Shown here one piece after another: positions 34,001 to 49,000 of a stretch of DNA of 64,000 nucleotides (position 1 is the first letter of the stretch; each line of letters opens with the position of its first letter). The notes under the pieces were generated by a model that was not told where the DNA came from, did no database searches, and was given only the letters and a program-made list of their open reading frames with translations. The stretch comes from Nautilus pompilius (Eukaryota; Mollusca; Cephalopoda; Nautilida; Nautilidae), in NCBI GenBank assembly GCA_018389105.1, contig JACATO010000998.1:744001-808000 (forward strand), in the 5' to 3' direction. A program made the translations under genes and the position numbers.

Positions 34001-37000
34001 TTAATGTAGTACTGGATACATTAAAAAATACCTAAACTTCCAGTGAACTGGAGAAAAAAAGCAGCTAAAGCTACAGAACTATGTAAATTACATAGCAATC
34101 TTAAATCCTGTAGAAAACAAAAAGGGGGTTTATGGTTCCTAGAATCATTTACGTATTAAAATTAATCAAACTGGAAATACTGGCATCTTTTTATTGTTGT
34201 TGATGGGAAAAGTTTGTCATCATAAAGTAATAAGGATGAAAGATCCACCAAAAGCTAATGGTAACCAGTCTGATAGATAATTAATGAGGCATACAAACCA
34301 AAATATTGATATTTATTGTGGTCAGATTGGTTAAATCTTTTACTTTTAGAATTTCCGAAATAAAAGATTATGAAAGTATCTACGAGGAGTGGTTGTGTTT
34401 CAAGAATAAGGTATTAAATAGTCCCAGAGGACTACATAAAATAAAACTCCCATTTTAATAATGTACCAATTTTACATTCGTAAAACTTTCTCCTGGTTAA
34501 GCTGAATTATGAAAACTATTTTGCTTCAAATGAGACAGGTATCCAGGAGATTGAGCACAAAAGCGGCATCAGGTTCTTGTTTGAAGGAGGTAGCGATGCG
34601 AAGCAAGCCCACAAACACATGGTGCTTGTGCATGGAGAAGCAGGCTCCAGTCATTTCTGAAAAAGGTAACCAAAACTGACCCTTGGTGCAATTATACAGC
34701 CCATATGCAAGCAACTGTCAGAGAGTTTGGAATTTTTCTTGTAGGAGCAGCACAGGGATCACTTTTGCAGCAAGATCATGACCCCAATTTGTGACCCGGG
34801 CCATATACCACCTGTATCCTCGACCAGATAGTAATCTATTCCAACTTTCTTCTTTAAGCACCAAATCTGTGGGTGACATGCACCATGGAAGAATGGTTTA
34901 AGAGCCAGTGAGAAGAATCTTAATTCTTGAAAACAAAATAGAAGAAGGTGTGATTGGATATTTTTAATATTCTTAGTAATTTTGAACTTAGCAATGAGGG
35001 TTTTTCTAGCTAATATAGAAGTTTAAAGCAGAGTTTCTATCTGTCAGTATAATTATGAAAATGCTTGCAATGTAGTGCATGAAAGATGACAAAGTATGAA
35101 TACAATCCTCCTCTTCGATTGTAAGTATTAGTGCAGCTGTAAATGCACAAAATATTCTGCCAACAGTAAACTTCTACAATTTCAGTATATTAAACAAAAG
35201 TAAAATAACCTACCGGTCATCATGTGAAACATTAACGCTGTTTATTTTCATACACCTGCTTGAGTCTTTCATTCAATACACATATACAGACACAGAAAAA
35301 TGTGCAGATGCAATTTACATTCTAAAACATTACAATCTAATGTTATCTATAAATCAATTAATTTTAAGATTAATTAGACATGCCTATAAAACTTTAAGTT
35401 AAGCTCAGCTTCAAATGTATTTAGTTTGTGTGTGAAGACATTAAAGGTAGAATGCTTACAGCATGTACTCCTGTAGAAGAAAAAAAAATGGATTAGCTAT
35501 CATCCTGCACTGCAAAATTCCTGAAATATGGCATACAGTTTTTTTTTTGTTTTTTTCTCTTTATTTTACATTTGAAATTCAATTCATATCCAACTAACAG
35601 TATTTGAGGAAACCTAGGATTAACCAGCTAAACTCCTATATCATCATTCTTAATAATGTCTTTGAACTTTCATCAAAAAGAAATCTGCTAGATTTTAAAA
35701 ATTCAATGCTTTAGATTTAATGAATTGTTCTCACTACTCTTTAAGATTAGTTGGCTAGCTCATTATATTAGATTTTAGTGGTAACATGTCTATCTGATGG
35801 GCTAGGCATCTCTCTCTCTCTCTTTCAAGTAGTTTTTAGTTAGATGTGTTGATTATGGACTTAATTCGAACTCATGGCATAAGATTTGGGTTGATAATTT
35901 TCAGAAGAGTTTCCACACACTACTGGTAATTACAGTTAAGGAAGAACTGTTTCAAAGGTGTTGAGCTACTTTAATTATTCTTATCTACATATAATTAGTT
36001 GTTATCACATTTTTATTTACAATTAAAAAATTAAAACAATGTTGAAAAATTAATCAAGCATTAACATTAAAACTAATTATTATATTTGATACAATGCAGG
36101 AGAAAACAGAATATTATCACGATACATAAAGATAAAAAATAAAATATGCAAAACCAGACATTAAAAGCAGATTAAATTCTGTTTATAAGTCACATCTAGC
36201 CATGCAACTGAGAAGCAGCTAGTAGAGTAAAGCACAACAAAACTTATGTGGTATTCAGCAGCAATGATACATTGACGAACCACAGCGAAGTTATTCAAAT
36301 TTGCAATGTTACCTTTACCACTCCTCGTTCATGGGGTAGATCAATGCCTTGTATGTGGTCCTACATCAGAAAAGTGACCAGGGGTCAAAGAAACAGTTTA
36401 TAGTGAGGGTTGGTTTTGTAAGCATGCAAATAAAAAAAATTTATAGTGCAAAGGTACCTATCATGCTGCTGTTAGAACAAATGCCTAGACATGCTTAAGG
36501 GGAGGCAAGGGTTAAACAAACATATTGTACAGAAACATCTTTACTAATTTGTCATCACACCAACAATCAAAATACGTAGCAGCGCTGGTGGCAGTGGTCT
36601 TAGATTTGGATCTTGAGGTGGTTGTGGCGATTTGTGGTGTGGCTCCTTGTTCTCACCCGTGAACATTTTCCGAGAGCTCCAGTTTCTTACTCATCAGAGG
36701 GGTGCTGACAGGTTGTTCTTCCTGGCCAAGACTCACTACTTTTTGGTGACAGCCTGTCACCATGCATGGTGCATGCTGAATAAGTTGCACTAGCAGGTAA
36801 GCATTTCTGTATGTAAAACACCTTCACCATAACATGCTACCTGTATTCCTGACAGGCCTCTTTACAAGATGATTCCAGCAAGGGCAGGTAGAGCAGTTAT
36901 AAACTTTAATTCGGACTAATTTAGTTTCATGTGTCACAAAACCTGTGGAAAAAAAATCAAACTCTTTTTTTTTTTTTTAAAAGAAAAAAATTATATAACC

Positions 37001-40000
37001 AGCCAGAAGGGTAAAATATGAAATGTCAGGCTACATTTATTTAAAAAAATCTATTTAGCATTTGGAAAGAGTTCCATTTTTGCACTCCTGTTCTTTTCAT
37101 TGTATACTTGTTTGTAACAGTGTTTTAAAAATCAATTTTTGGGTGGGTGGGGGAAGAACAGAAGGGGTGGTTTTGTGGATCCTTCATCCAAAAATCTCTG
37201 CCAGAAAATTAAATATGTAATTTAACGTATATGTTACCAAAAAGGTGAGTAATTTTACCCACTGCCCAGAAACTCATTTAAGCCTTCTCCTTCAGCAGGT
37301 TTGGTCAGGGATCTTAATAACAGTCTGATGAAAATCAAATAGAAAACAAACTTGACATTTGGAAATGCTTCGCATATGAGTTTGCATTTGATTTTTTTTA
37401 ACAAACTGAGAAATTCGTTCTTTAAATGTTTTCTAAGGATGAAGGAATCATGTGTAACCGGAGTGAGTGGGGTAATGCTTAAATATCGTGTCTTCTTTTT
37501 TTCAAGAGTCATTTATTGATTCTCTTTCTATGTGGGGGAGGGGAGAGATGCTTCTGTTAAGCTTAGGCCATGTTTGGTCAGCTTTGTGAATAATGCTTTT
37601 AAAACAGATATTTGGAACGGAAGTTTGATGCTCATTAGCTTACGTATTTTACAGACACCTATTAGGCTTGCATTTTTCTTATTATCCAAAAGCCTGTCTG
37701 TTTAGTGTAGCACAGTCAATAACCAGCTGACTGGCCACTGGCATCATTTCAGCAATGATGATGATGATCAATACATCTTAGCTCCAACAACAGAACCTAT
37801 TAGTGAACACCCACATCTTCCTTTCTTTCAGGGACCCTCTTTTATAACTACTGATAACCAAATGCCCCTCTGCTAAGCTCTGGCCAAAGCAGATTACATT
37901 TTTTTTTTTGCAAGGTTATTTCATTTTTGACTTTATGTGCTAAGAGAAACTCCATCCAAAGATAATATCTGGCTGGCTGATGGGACTACATTATTGTGAT
38001 TTAGGAAGATGAGAGAGACCATTTTAATACTCCCAATGTAAGATGCTGAGCTCAACTGTCAGAGGAAAGTTGAATATAACAAGCAATTAGCCAATCTTTG
38101 TCACTAGTTTAAAAAAATTTTTTCTTTAATGCCCAAACCAAAAAATTGTTATCACACGCTTACTGCAGTAAATATATTTCTTAAATTTTAAAATGAATGA
38201 AAGTGTGTTAAAAGTAGATTTTTGTTTAATTTACACTTTTCTAAGTATGCAATGTGGATGACTTGAAGCTGTTTAAGTAATACAGCACGTCAGACATCAA
38301 AAGAACTGTAGTGTGTTAATACAAGGATTGTGAATGCTACAAGAAATAAGTTTTTTTTTTTAAAAATCTGCTAAACACAAAACCAATTTGTTTTTCAATT
38401 AAACCAAACTTCTCAGTTACCTCCCTTCACCTCTAAAAGAATACAGCTAAAACCTCCAAAAAAAAATTTTTTAATGCAACAATATACAGTATATATACAA
38501 AAAAAAAATAGATTTTTATTTAATGTAGAATAAAGTATCCATACTCCATATATATATATATACACACACACACACATCTATTTATTAGTAATGTATAAGT
38601 AAACAGTATTTATTTTTGAACTTCTGTCACACAAGAGCTCTTTTCATTGAACTATCCTCCTGTATACTTGATTTTTATTGGTCAGTCTATGATTATGGCC
38701 ACCAGTGTTGATGTGCATCATATTTAACAATTTAAATGACTCCCCAAATTAATCAGTTGACAGTTGCAATCCCTTATGCTGCCTAAATACACAACCAGAA
38801 AACAAAGCAAATAGACACCCCTTTGGTCAAAGGTTGTGATACACTGTATTCAGGTAATGGAGAATAATAAAACAATTAAAACAACAAGCAAACAAGTAAA
38901 TAAGTAGCTGACATGAAAAAGACAGTTAGATAACACTAACCTGTCGAACAGCTCTGGCAACTCTTTCGTCTTGAGTAAACATTAACACTCTTTGGAGACC
39001 ATCCAGGAATGACATCCAATAGATGACAACCTTATCGCTGCGAGTTATCCCAACAAATGAGCCGTCCATGGACGTCATCATTGCATCTGGTTCATCGCTG
39101 TCATCTGAAATATTAAAAAAAAAAAAAAGAGGAGAAAAATGTTTATAAAAGCAACAACAGCTATTTTGCTAAAAATATTTTTAAAAAATATTAAAATCAT
39201 TCACTTTATACAAGTTTGACAATAAAATGTCTGGAAAAACGACTTGGCTAAATTAGCACAAGTTCTTTTAATTAAAAAAAGTTTATTGCAAAAGAAAATG
39301 ACCATGATGTTGTAAAGATATTGACAAATAAATATAAATGTAATACATATAAAATGTACACTGTACAGGTGTCGTTTTGCACCACAGTGTACAGCTCTAC
39401 ATTAAGTGTCAGCATCTGAGGGAAACATCTGATAAGAGAACAAAGACAAAAGGCAACAACTCTGAATACTGTACCATGCAAATGAAATTTGATGATATTG
39501 TTAACAATAATTATTATAGCAATATTACTTTTAAACAGGCTTAATTAAATGACAAACTGACTTGAACATGCTGTGATCACACATTAATTATTTTGACTTT
39601 TTTCTCCTTTTAAATAGACCTCATAATTCCAATCCTTTTAATGAGAAAGATCATCAAGATCTCTTAAGTGTTAACCTGTTTTTGTACTGTGTCACAAGTT
39701 TTAATGACATATGGTTGGGCATGTCAAAGTTGATTTCCAAGTTACAAACTTAAAAGTAGATCTTTGCTTACCTTCTGGACTACTTTCTGCTACTTCTCTG
39801 GTATCAGGCATGTCAGCTGTTTTACACAAAGATTGGACTTTTAACCGAACATCCCCATAGCCATCCTGGAGTGAGTCATTTTAAAGGGAATAACACTCAT
39901 ACAGTATTAACACAAATCAAATTATTTTTAACAAAATTTGCTATATTAATCTTGTATCATCAAGAATTTAGGTTTAAACATGAGGAGCTATAAGGGTCTG

Positions 40001-43000
40001 TCTGATAATACAATTCATAATTATCTGTTCATTTTAAAATAATAATAAAGGATAAAAAGCATCAAAGAGAGCTAGTAGAGGGAGATAACTTTAGAAAGTT
40101 CTGTTTAAGAATAGTCCAAAAACTTGAAATGTTTGTCTTATGCATTAAGCTTACACAGGCTGTTACCAAATCCAGTGCTTAGTGCAGAAAAATAAATTCT
40201 CTAGAGACATACCTTTGTGATAAATGCAGGGTAACTGGGCTTCTTTCCTCCAACCACATTCCACATTAGAGTCCTTTCAGATGAAGGGTCATCCCAGGTG
40301 TAGAGAACAGTTTGATTTGGAGACAACAACGTCACCTGGCTCTGATTTCTGTCAAGAAGATAAATATGGTAGAATGCTGCTTAGATATATCAACTGCATC
40401 TTTAAGGAAAGCAACATTTAAATATGTTAAATGTACCAGAAAGGTAATTGTTGTTTTTTGTTTTTAATTCAGAAGGAACAAAGTTTAAATCTGCCGGTGA
40501 ATGGCTTTTTTTTAAAAAAAAAAATATAGGTTAGTATGTGTAATGAATAACCCAGGAAGCTTGAAATAATCCAAGAGTACAAACAGGTAAAATAGTATAT
40601 TTAGACAAATACCTAGAGGGCTTCAGGTTCATAGGTCTAAAAACATTTTTTTTGTTTTTGCTCCTCTGTAAATAAACCAGACTTTTTGTAGACTGGCTGG
40701 TACTGGAAAATAACTAACTAACTAAAAAAGTGAAAAGTGTTTCTATCAGTAATAATAATAATAACCCACGAATTTCTTTCCTTTAGTGCAGGTGGGAGAA
40801 CAAGAGGACTGGCAGACAAATTAGTAAAATCACAGTACGAAAAAGAAATGATGCTCCTGATCACTGGAAGAAATGTCATCTTTGTTTCATCTTAATGACG
40901 GATTCACATAATATTTATAGGACAGTAAATATAACAAAGCAAACCCTTAGGCCTTTAAGTTAATCATTAAAAATTAAGTACAGATGACCTTTTGTCCAAT
41001 GACTTAATTAGTAATTTGCTTTCCACTTAGCAGTTATGGAACTTGTCCCTTACACCAACATTCTATTCTGTATACATGGAGAGTCTTGTTTTCAAATAAT
41101 ATTTGCACTAGTCAAATTACTGGTACATTAAAAATTATACACAATACTATTCATCTGAATATAAATGTGTATTAGATAAAAACAAAGTGATACAATGCAC
41201 TTGGTTGCCATAGAGATTCCATCCTTCATTAAAACAAAATAAAAACGGTCTAGGATGACTAAATGAATCTAATTTACTGTTCTGTCCAGAGCACATAATT
41301 AATCTTATAAAACAGATGTACAAGTTTGTATAGAATCTTACAAAATCACATCTATGTACAAGCAGATATTTGGTTCTGCAAATGGTGTATGCATGATAAA
41401 AGACAGTTGCATTAAAAAATTTTTATTTCCAGCTATCTCTGCATATGGCTTACATGTGTGTCCTATTTTTTCTGAATTGAGTCAATTATGGAAAGATATT
41501 TCTAATAGATTTCTAATCAAGATTTTCATAAATATCACCACATTCAATGTAAAATAAGGTAAACTGCCAGCCAGTCATCATTAGTGCAGTGAATACATAC
41601 TTCTGATGTATCTTAATGAAGATATCATCACAGAGATTCTCTATCTTGGCTGGTGCATCCCCTGGTGAATAATCGTAAAACGTGATGGTAAATGGTGTCT
41701 CTGTGCCACCACTTACTTCCACAAACAAGCCAGTCTTAAAACAAAAGAAGAAAAATCAAAAATGAAGTTTGGTGACAGCATCTTAAAATATTTTTATAAG
41801 ACAGTACTTTCAAAAATATGCATGACTTGTTCCTGTACTACTTATACATGCCATACAGTTATTTATTATAAAATCTGTTGTCTAGTCTGTTAAAATATCT
41901 TATTAGAATTGTCATAGTGTAGTTTTCATTGTCCTTGTATTAAAAGAATTCCTATGGTAGGTTCTTCACTTTATAATATTAAGTTGTTTGTTTTAATTTG
42001 TTAAATTCACACTCATTCATAAGAATAGACATACAGTAATCTCATGTAGAAAGTCAAACCTACTGTTATATGGAACAATATTTCATAATCAGAAAATAAG
42101 TTTTATTAACTCCTTGCCATCTGGAAGTGGAGGTAACTCTTTGATTTGAAGATATACTATTTCAATTAAATTTTAACGTATTATCTAGCCTTCTTGAGTT
42201 AAAAATTAATAAAAAATGTTATATTTTAAAAATGTAAAAATTAATATAGTTATTTTCTTTATAAGGTGGGTAAAAACTGCTTTAACTGCAAAACCATGGC
42301 ACAATTATATTGTATTTCATTCAATTAGTATGACTCAAAAGTTCTGAAGTTTTTAAATAAATTTATATTAAAGACAAATCTAAATTAGCACTAAGAAATA
42401 CCAAAGATTTAAAAATTACAATAGTTTTTGTAATTTTTCTGAGGGTTCTGCTAAGGAAGGAAGCTACTCACCCCTTGATCCATCCTCAGAACCGTCATGT
42501 GAGAAGACTTGACAGGAAAATGCTGAGACACAACATTGCTGTCCTCATACTTCACATACATATTATAGCTGTCTGTCACTGGCCAGTAAGCAGCACACTT
42601 ATATGAAAGAAATGTTAAATAAATAAGTTACTTATAATTATGTAGGAAAACCAGTTTCTCATAAATGTAAATTAATTTATACATTTATTTACCTCGCCAA
42701 TGCCCAGATCAATCCAGAGATCCGCCTGTTCATTTTCCTCCATGTATCGTAGTTTCCTCCTGGAGTGATTCACCACCAGAAAATAAGGCATGATAGTCAC
42801 GATCTTTGACAACTGCAGTTTCGAAAGCTGAACATGCATCATAAACTGCAAGTAAATAAAATAAACAAACTTAGTGGTTTCTGAACAACATTCAAGAGTA
42901 CCAAGAGTTACAACCGTATGTCTGGTTATTTGTGGTAGCTACTTCAATTCTACTGCGTTCTCAGGCCAGCTGGTTATGCAAATAATTTTTCCAAAGATAA

Positions 43001-46000
43001 CATTAAAATAAATAACAAGTGTTTTTTTTATTTGCTGTCTTGATTTAACCCTCTCAGACCAGTTAAAAACAACCATGAATCAGTGTATCTTTATTCTATT
43101 TAGTTCAGATGTTTGTAGCTAATCCACAACTGCCACTCTACTGCACTACTCCTTGCCAACTCCTGACCAGGTGACATGAAACATCTGGTCAAAAGATGTA
43201 TTGTGCCTTTAATAGTTTTCTATTGCACATTAACTGCTGTGACTAAAAACTAAGAATTTATTTGCTTTTTTTTAAAAAAATCATTTCAAATTCCATTTAA
43301 AAGCCACAATGAAATACAAAAGTAAATATTTTTCCACTTACAAATTCATTTTTTGTTCTTTCTTAACTGACCTTAGGAAAAAAAGAGTTACTGAAACAAT
43401 GACAACATTAAAAAAAATTGAATAAAAAATGTAACTTTACAGAAAAAGTAAAAATGGACTCATTTTAGTAAATTTTTTCCAAGTATAAACTACTCAATAT
43501 TATCTAGAGATTTTTCTTCTCAATGTTTTACTACCTACCTGGCTGCCATTCCTCTTACTCTGCATTTATTAGAATTACTATTAACACACATAGAAATGTA
43601 TTGTAAACTAGTTAATTAGAAAACAGTTTTCCAGATGGCACATATTTCCTACATTAGATGCTGGGCAGGCTATGCACCTGGTATTTTCTTTTTCTCTCTT
43701 TATCATAGCAGATGATGACACCAGAACTTCCAACCGTATCCATGGAAAATGAATGTGACCATTTGGATTCGTAGACCTGCAATTTAGCCTGGAAATAACG
43801 AGTAAGTTCTACTGTAGTTCGCACCTAGATACAAAAAAGACTTAGAAATTTTTAAGGACAATACCCACAAAAATACAGTAGCCCTGCCAAAACAGTTTTT
43901 TTTTTTTTCTTTTTCATTTATGGAGAATTTAAATGACAGCTTATCACAGCAAAATCCAAAGGAAACAAAAAATTTAAACAGGATTTCTCAAAAGAAATTT
44001 ATCAGAAATGCAGCATATTTACCATATTGATACCAAAATTTCAAAAATGCAAATCAAAATAGGAATGAAAAATTTCTTGGTGATATATTATTTACACAGG
44101 GGGCTAGTTTTGGCACTGCCAATCACACTGCAATTGCATGGTCCTCCTCAGAACTAAATCCTGATGATGGCAACAAGGAAAGATTAGTGAAATGATAATT
44201 ACTTAATATTACTACTACTAAGATGATGGGAAATGCCCTGACTAACCTTCTATTTTCTGTAAATGCATATCAATCTAAGAATGTTGGTATCTTATTATAA
44301 CCTCAAGATTTTTTTATAAACTTTCACATAACAATGAAAGATTATTTTCTCCATCAATTCTGGAGCTTATCTTAACAGTGGACCAGTCACCTTGTTTGGC
44401 ACACTAACCCTTCAAACTAAGAAAGCCAAAATAAGCTCAGGACAGCACCATGCTAGACAAAGACAGTAAAGAGATTTAGATGCTACTGTTGTGTTAGTGA
44501 CCAAGGTAGGTAAAGTGAAAGAAACTGTAGTGCAGTATAGAATCAAAAAATGGACTGCATCCATTTTGTCTTAGCCTTTTCTTTTCTTTCTTTATTTTAA
44601 TGGGATGGTTTCAAATATTTTGCTTTTTAGTGATATTATAACCCTCACATCCAATATCCATATTACTAACCTTTTTTCGCCTGTGTTTCTTGTATCTGAA
44701 TAGCAGCGGAGAACTGATTATATTGCATTCAAACAGTGCATCTGATCCAGAGCCCTATGAGAAGAAAACAAACCATAATTTGCATAAAATGTTATTTCTA
44801 ATTTGAAAAACAAAAAAAAAATTAAAATACGAGGATCAACTGAAAGGAATCTCAATTAATTATCATAACCCGTGATTTCATTCACACAAAACACTGTCTC
44901 CATCATTAGTATCATTGTTACTCCACAGGTGGCAGCACATTAGCCACTGCAAATAAAGTCTACCATGAATAGTTTTGAAATGAAAAACTGATACAATTCC
45001 AAAAAAAAAAGAGAGTATAAGCCCAGAAATCACTCATGAGTTACTGTGACTGCAATACATTCATGGTGAGTTTAGCATAACTTAGGTTACAATGAGACAT
45101 TTGGTACAAACGTGTGATGAACAACTGTTCACAATAAGATTTTCCAACTCAAACACTGAAGGCAAAAGAGCATTGCCAGAAATGGGTCTGTACAGAAAAG
45201 TTGCACTTTCTTTTTGGTTTGTTCTGGTATCTTCATGAAGTATCATATTTTGTGTAATAAACCCAATGCCTTGTCTAAATAGTAGCTTGCTATATAATCC
45301 TTTAGGGCTCCTTGCTTTTTGGTATGGCTCTCATACACTGATAGAATCATTAAAACTAGCCACATTCACTTTCTCTCAACCACCCCACAATAGATTTTAT
45401 TGTTAACCACTCTGAACTCCAGGCACTAAGAAATGTTAACATGGATTATATCATTCAGTGTACAGATTGCCATGGCTGGCTGGATACTTTGTTTAAGGAT
45501 AAAAGTAAGGTTCACATTTTCTTACATCAAATGGCTGACCTGCCTTGTTGCTGTTGAGCAGAGCAGGTCTAGCCATAGGAGTCTGGAGCCTATATCATAG
45601 ATTACCCCCCCCCCCCAATCAGTGAGCAGCCCTCACCAGCTGGATTCTACACATGCAGGTATAAGAATATAGTCAGCATTAATAAGTCTTTCTTTGAGGG
45701 CACAGCGAATGTTTCTTCTTTCTTTCAACTTGAGTGTTATCATAAAACCCCGGCAGTTCAGCTGCTAAAACTACTTTCCTATAACAGTGCTTGCTTTACA
45801 GTTATCCCCGAACTGACTATTTCATGAAATGTTCGAACACCCACACACACTGCAATTTTACACTGTTGCCCAACCTCAGATTTCAGCATCACTCTCATTA
45901 ATGTAGCTCCAGTGCCTTTCTCATGGGTCCATTAAAATCATGATATTTTTGTGAGGCGTAGTGGTCAAGTGATATCTTATTTTACTATACACTCAACTAA

Positions 46001-49000
46001 ACAAATACAAAAGAAAGCTGCGTTAACAAAAGAAGAGGCTACAGATTGTCGGGACAACAGCTGCCTCCCCGGCTAATTCAGCAGCAGCAGCCTGGCTTAC
46101 AAAACTACCACAGAAAGAAGGCTGCCACGCTGCCAAACTCCTTGTAAAACAGCCACTTTGATTTGCTAATAGTAATTTTCACAGTGTAATTTGATGTAGA
46201 AAACTATTACTTTCATACGCTATACAGTGAGAAAACTTAGCAGCAGGACAGTTAAGAACTAGTTAACTTTAAATCTCTTTATGTTTAGAAAATGTCTTCT
46301 ATCTTCAGTCATAGGCAGCAACAATAAAGTAAAGCAATTTTTTTTTTGTTTACCCTGAACAGAATTGGCAGTTCAGTTTTGTTGATGATCCAGTATGGCG
46401 AGTATATCCGCAGGTCCAAAGACAGAGAGTGATTGGAGTGGATGCTGAGACTCAAGTGCTTCTCACTGGCCTCTCTATCTGCTTCTGTTTCCATCAAGAT
46501 GGCCTTAAATTCATCCATGTCCTGTGAAATGTCTAAGCTTCCTGACCAATCACTTCCCAAATAATCTGAAATCTTTCAACAAAACAAAATAGATAAAAAT
46601 ATACCTGAGCTAATCTGAAAACACCCCCCTCTAAATAAAGAAAAAATGTTAAACCTCTTTTCCTTTCCATTATTTTAAAAAAATGAAAATTCAGCTGCTT
46701 CTTTAAAGTCTTTATTTAATATTAGATTTTTCTATATTTTATATATCATGAACACCAGGTCAAGTTGCTATAGAAACTGATAAAACAAATATTCATTAGC
46801 CTAAGTCAGCATAAGTTGACATCATCTTAAACATTTTTTGTTTTGATTAGCAAAACAAGACTTCCACAGCTTACCTGAAATTGCAGCTTGTGTGTTCTGT
46901 TTGGTCCTATTGTGTATAAAGGAGTTGTATCACCATGAGTTAGACTACTGAAGGCACCAGTACCCTATAACAATAAAGATAATAATAATAATAATAATGC
47001 ATAGATACTTGTCAGAAGAAAATTTAAAAGAGCTAGTACTCGTTTGTAGCTATCACAAAAATGTCTAACATTAATTTTGTAGCCACAATAACAGTACATG
47101 ATGGCAACTTCATATTTCTACAATAATTTGCATAATATACAGGGTAAAAGTGCAATCAGGAAAAAAATGTGATTAGATTGGCAAAAAGAAATTTGTCAAA
47201 ACAGACTGTATGGAAATAGTTCATGTTCATGCTTGTAACTGATGAATCTTAATGTTGTATAATTTAATAACAGGATATACTTAGTGTTATCACTAATTTT
47301 GCTATTAATACTTTTTAAATTATGTAACTGACTCTGCATTCTTGAAGTATATTCCTCCATGGTTTTTTGCTAAAGATTCATCCCTACTTGTGCTAAATTC
47401 TGAGTAGATTCTTTTACTATCTTATACCACAATAAGCTAGCAAATGGTTGCATTCAAAAGATATAATACTCTTTCATACTTCATTTTCCATTTTCTTCTG
47501 ATACTGTAAATTATTTAGTCATTTCATAAAAAAATTAATGTAAAGTACCACATTATAAAAATTACAATGTACCGCCATAATAATTTGGCAACCAGTTGTT
47601 ATTACAGCATATTAGTAAAGCAATGGAGCAAAAATTCTTTTTGTTAGGCTGTCTTTTGCAGCTTGAAAACCTAATATCCAGTTGGCTGTTGAATTAATAA
47701 GATTCTGTATCGCAGTCTTATCCAAGTTCCTCTGTATAAAAGCTCCCTTTAATCCCATCATATCTGCAGGACCAAGCTTTCCCTGACAATCAAGATCCTC
47801 CCACAGGTGCTCGTTTTAATTAACACCAGTGCTTTGGGGTACCTGGGAAAGACGACAAACGCTTTGATTCCTCTTCCAGACTGTAGTCACACAAGGGTGG
47901 TGCATGTTACCATTATCCTGAAGAATGTGGGCACTGAATTCAAGGTCTTATTGATACAATGGTAAACATAAAATGGCACCAGGATTGAGATAGCCTTCAA
48001 CATTCTCTCTTTCGACCTTGCAACATTGTAAATGGCATGAATTAAAAATGAATTGCTAGCGAAAAATGGCTGGACATTTAGTTACATAATCATTCGTTAT
48101 ATTCTAAAAGTATTTTTCAACCAGAAACAATTTTAAACGAATTCTCTTTATTGTAAAAAATGTGAACTATTAAAACAAGTGTTCAGTAAGCAAGAAGAAT
48201 TACAATTTTGTGAAAAGTTTTAGAATTTTTATTGTGGTAGGTGTGTATTTTTATATTCAAGAGTAAAATATTTGTTGAAATATTATAAACTCTAATAGAG
48301 CAGAATCAACAAAGCTCAAGTCTTGGAACCTTTCTCTGTTTATTTTTACTATTAACTTTTGCTTTGTTTTGTTGAAACGTTTTAACTGTTTATGACTTAA
48401 TAATGAAATATATAAACTAGAAATGATGATGTCAGCGTAACACAAAAAACTTAGAATTAAAACAAATAACCTATGAAAACTTACATTATACTATATTTCA
48501 TCCTTTTTTTCTCTCCAGAGAAAATTACTAAAGAATCACACACCAATTTTGGTCTAGAAGCTCTAACCAGTATTTATTTGTGTTGGACTGGCTGCATATT
48601 TAATCAACATACTTGTATTACAAAACACATTGGAACGACAGACAGATCTGTCATACAAAGATTCCTATTAATAAGGAACACAGCCCCTATGGTTCAACCT
48701 GTGCTGCATAACACACGTTTGAAGGATAGTAGTCCAGATGGTATACAGAGGGTTAAGTAATGACTGATCACCAGAACCAAAGAATAGATAGCATACTTCC
48801 AAAGAAAATTGCACATCATATGGAAGGTAGTTGTGGAGAAGAACAGGGGGGCTGAAATGGAGGATGTAGTATGGTATTGTCTTTGGAACTGACTGGCATG
48901 GCTTCAGTGGTTCTCCATCTTTGCATGAAACCTGAAAGAGAAAAAAATTTAGCACATTAGTAAAGTCACCATTAAAGTGGTTAAAAAAGAAAAGTAGCAT

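Noticed and set aside
35455..35475. 11-nt AG/GT-bounded candidate VPS13 microexon on the minus strand
   Set aside because: Exons on both sides are phase 0, and 11 nt would break the frame; the flanking exons join cleanly without it.
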